From Hoplostethus atlanticus (taxonomy: Eukaryota > Chordata > Actinopteri > Trachichthyiformes > Trachichthyidae), in NCBI GenBank assembly GCA_034670405.1, contig JAXDDX010000010.1, forward strand, positions 4,200,501 through 4,264,500: a DNA stretch of 64,000 bases. The letters are read 5' to 3'. Made by a program: the position numbers and the translations under genes. Within the stretch, counting starts at the first letter, position 1; each line of letters opens with the position of its first letter. Below, piece by piece: positions 61,718 through 64,000 of the stretch. The notes below the pieces were generated by a model. It was not told the origin of the DNA. It was given only the letters and a program-made list of their open reading frames with translations, and searched no databases.

Positions 61718-63095
61718 AGTGCTTGTCCTCATTTGTACACAGACACATGAAGATGCCTAAAGGCATACTGTACACATATACAGACAAGAGAAAGAGAACA
61801 AGATAAGGACAAAAAGACCTGAACTGCTTTGGCTTGCCATTGAAACTTTACGAACACAAGTGTGAAGACAAGTTGTTTTTTTTGTACAATGTACAACATG
61901 TTATAGTTTTAAGGAGCTTATTTATTAGTGATTATAACCTTGCTTGGAATCAAGTGAAAGCATTAACAGTTAGGTTTTCTGTTTGTTTTAAAGCCAGAAT
62001 GGGTATGTGTGAGTGCTTAAAAATGTGCTTTTGAAACTTAGCATATCTGGGTAGATAACCTTACCTTGGCATTAAGTTATTTTCTGTCTGTAGTAACTAT
62101 AACAAAACTGTCGATGTTCATGTGATGCATTAGCTCTGTAATAAGCAAACAGACTGGCTGTAAATAATGTACACTGATCTTCTCTAGATGGTCTAACATC
62201 TGTGTATTCCCCCCCACCCCCACATAGAAAAAAAACAATGAAACTTCAGGCAAGGGACTATGGATAGGGTAGTTCCTTTCTTTCCAACTGATATTTACCT
62301 TTATTTTATTTAAGGAGGAAAAAAAACGTTGAAGTTTGCTGCATTTCAAGGGTTTCTTTAGTGTTAACCTGTTTTGTTGTTACCATTTCTGTGTATTGTA
62401 CTTTTTACTTCTTGTTTACTTTCATAGTTTTTTTTCCCCCTTCAATCTCGTTTTGTTGCTTGTATTTTGGTGTGAAGTTGAAAGCAAAACAGTTGCTAAG
62501 AGGGGAACATTCGGACAGGTCCACTTCCTGGTTTTTGGAACTGAGACAGCCAATCAAATGGGCAGGATTCTCCTTTCGTTCCCCAGCTGGATTTCCACAT
62601 TGCTGCTATGTCCAAGCATCCTCATTGACATCAAGTGCAAAGTTATGTGTTGAAGCTTCTGTAAATACACTCAGATGTGGAAATACAAACTCCCTCATAA
62701 CAAAATGTACATATAGCTCTCACAAGACAAAGTCCATCATGGCCAGGGGACAAAATGATAGTGTTTTTATAAATATAAATATATATTAGGTTTGACAACC
62801 TTCGGACTGTTACATGCACTTTCTTGGAAAGTTGGAAGATCTTTATGGGTCCAGTTTCTCTACACTTTAATACCTACTAACAACTAAGATACTGTAATTC
62901 TTTACTCTAATAATCAAATACATCAGTTTTCCAAAAGAAAGATTGTGTTTGTGTGATTTTATTCCCTTCTTGTTTTATCATGTGATTGAACATATACCGC
63001 TGACAATTAATTTCACATTTCAAGCATTCACGTTTATTTGAAAGAACAGTGTTTTTGTGCTCCAGCAATAAAAATACAAATATATTTTATTTCCG
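61718..63095 (+). other. sall1: Probable 3'UTR of sall1
   Basis: This is an AT-rich region directly after the TAG stop with no further coding frame. It contains three Pumilio-type motifs (TGTAAATA at 62159 and 62660, TGTACATA at 62706) and ATTTA elements. The first good AATAAA is at 63067, followed by T-rich sequence, so cleavage near 63090 is plausible. A second AATAAA at 63364 could give a longer form. Confidence 0.55.
63067..63072 (+). terminator. Candidate poly(A) signal AATAAA
   Basis: This canonical hexamer lies 1.35 kb after the sall1 stop and is followed by a T-rich stretch. An alternative AATAAA lies at 63364-63369. Neither is proven. Confidence 0.4.
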
Positions 63096-64000
63096 TTGAA
63101 TTATTTTTGCCCCGCAGCTCAAAGCCATTTAGTAGCATGTGGAATTCTCCTTACAATCACTTTCTATACTTTGTCATTGAGGGTTTTAGCTTTCCTGGTC
63201 ATTCATTCATTTAAAATTATCACATTTTTAACTTCATCATTTCTGTTGTCGTCACTCCTTTGAACGATTAATGTCACCGCTCCTCAATCCTCTGCTTGGT
63301 GTGATGGACTGAGGAGGACGTTTCTCCCGTTGTCACTCATCAATACACGTTTTACCGAATTGCAATAAAACATCTTAGCTGGGGGGGAGTAGGGTACCTG
63401 ATCGCATTTTGTTAAGACAAAATAGGGAACAACTTCAAAGTGGGTGCGATTTTAGTCAGCAACGTTAACAAGGTGTCTTCTGGCTGCAATCGGCATTTTC
63501 TGAATCTTTTTTCGAGATATTTTTTCTTCTTTGAAAATTCATCTTTTATTGGGAATGCGGCGATATAATCAAGAGCCGCGATCAAACGGCCATCCGGATG
63601 AGGCCTTTGACGGCACTGAAGGCATTTGCTTTCTTTTTTTTTATTCGAAGTGATATTTTTTCCCCTTTTGTATTTCAACAGCTGCATTTAATTTAACACA
63701 TCGTTGCACATCCTGCAATACAGGATCTGTTAACTTCTGTCCCGCATCCACGGCTCTTTCCTCTCCTCTTTACAAAACTAAATCCCCCCAATATTTACGT
63801 TTTATATTTCAAGATGTCGAAGCTAAATGATCCTTGCCCACAGAGCCTGTTTTCTTTTTAACAGTCACATCTGTTCCCCTGAGCTTTGTTTGTGCAGCAC
63901 CTCCGCTTCCTGAGAGATTCTTTCAAAAGACAGAAAGAAAAATAAAAGCGCCAGATCGCCTACGTCCTTACTTCCTTCCTAATTAAAGGAGCTAAATTTC
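63096..64000. other. Sequence downstream of sall1
   Basis: There is no coding frame I can support. The stretch contains an alternative AATAAA at 63364 and an AATAAA at 63941. Parts at about 63240-63360 and 63540-63620 are repeat-poor and CpG-containing and could be regulatory, but I see no decisive motif. Confidence 0.5.

Overview
This is vertebrate nuclear DNA, most likely from a teleost fish. It is intron-containing and rich in CA, GA and CT microsatellites. It carries scattered tRNA-derived SINE-like repeats and short non-autonomous DNA transposons, including a tail of the kind common at the 3' ends of fish non-LTR elements. It holds one complete protein-coding gene on the + strand, a Spalt-like transcription factor that I identify as sall1. 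The protein is about 1313 residues against 1324 in human SALL1. I could not decide between the duplicated teleost copies sall1a and sall1b.

Layout. Positions 1 to about 50 kb are a gene desert: no reading frame there looks like a real gene, and the long ones come from microsatellites or chance. The desert holds (i) simple repeats; (ii) a SINE-like family with tRNA-like A and B boxes, about nine copies or fragments on both strands; (iii) a terminal-inverted-repeat element ending CACTGCAAAAA, four copies, three of them within 2.2 kb at 25.0-27.2 kb; (iv) an unclassified repeat, three copies, carrying a short ORF behind a strong start context; (v) two further MITE-like elements at about 35.7-36.3 kb and 48.2-48.4 kb; and (vi) repeat-poor stretches with clustered homeodomain-type cores and short palindromes. 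SALL1 is known to lie beside large deserts with long-range enhancers, so these stretches are candidate enhancers, but conservation cannot be seen from one sequence.

About 50.05-50.99 kb is the promoter and 5' leader: two inverted CCAAT boxes, an E2F-like site, and several upstream AUGs including one that overlaps the main start out of frame. The CDS is join(50992..51064, 56808..60235, 61277..61717). Exon 1 encodes the NuRD-recruiting N terminus. Exon 2 encodes the C2HC finger, the glutamine-rich oligomerisation segment and almost all nine C2H2 fingers (clusters of 2, 3, 2 and 2). Exon 3 completes the last finger and the C terminus. The 3'UTR follows from 61718, with Pumilio-type motifs and poly(A) signal candidates near 63.07 and 63.36 kb.

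I saw no previously undescribed biological system. The best leads are the uORF-dense leader, an AG-free polypyrimidine tract before exon 3, the ORF-bearing repeat family, and several palindromes in repeat-poor desert sequence.
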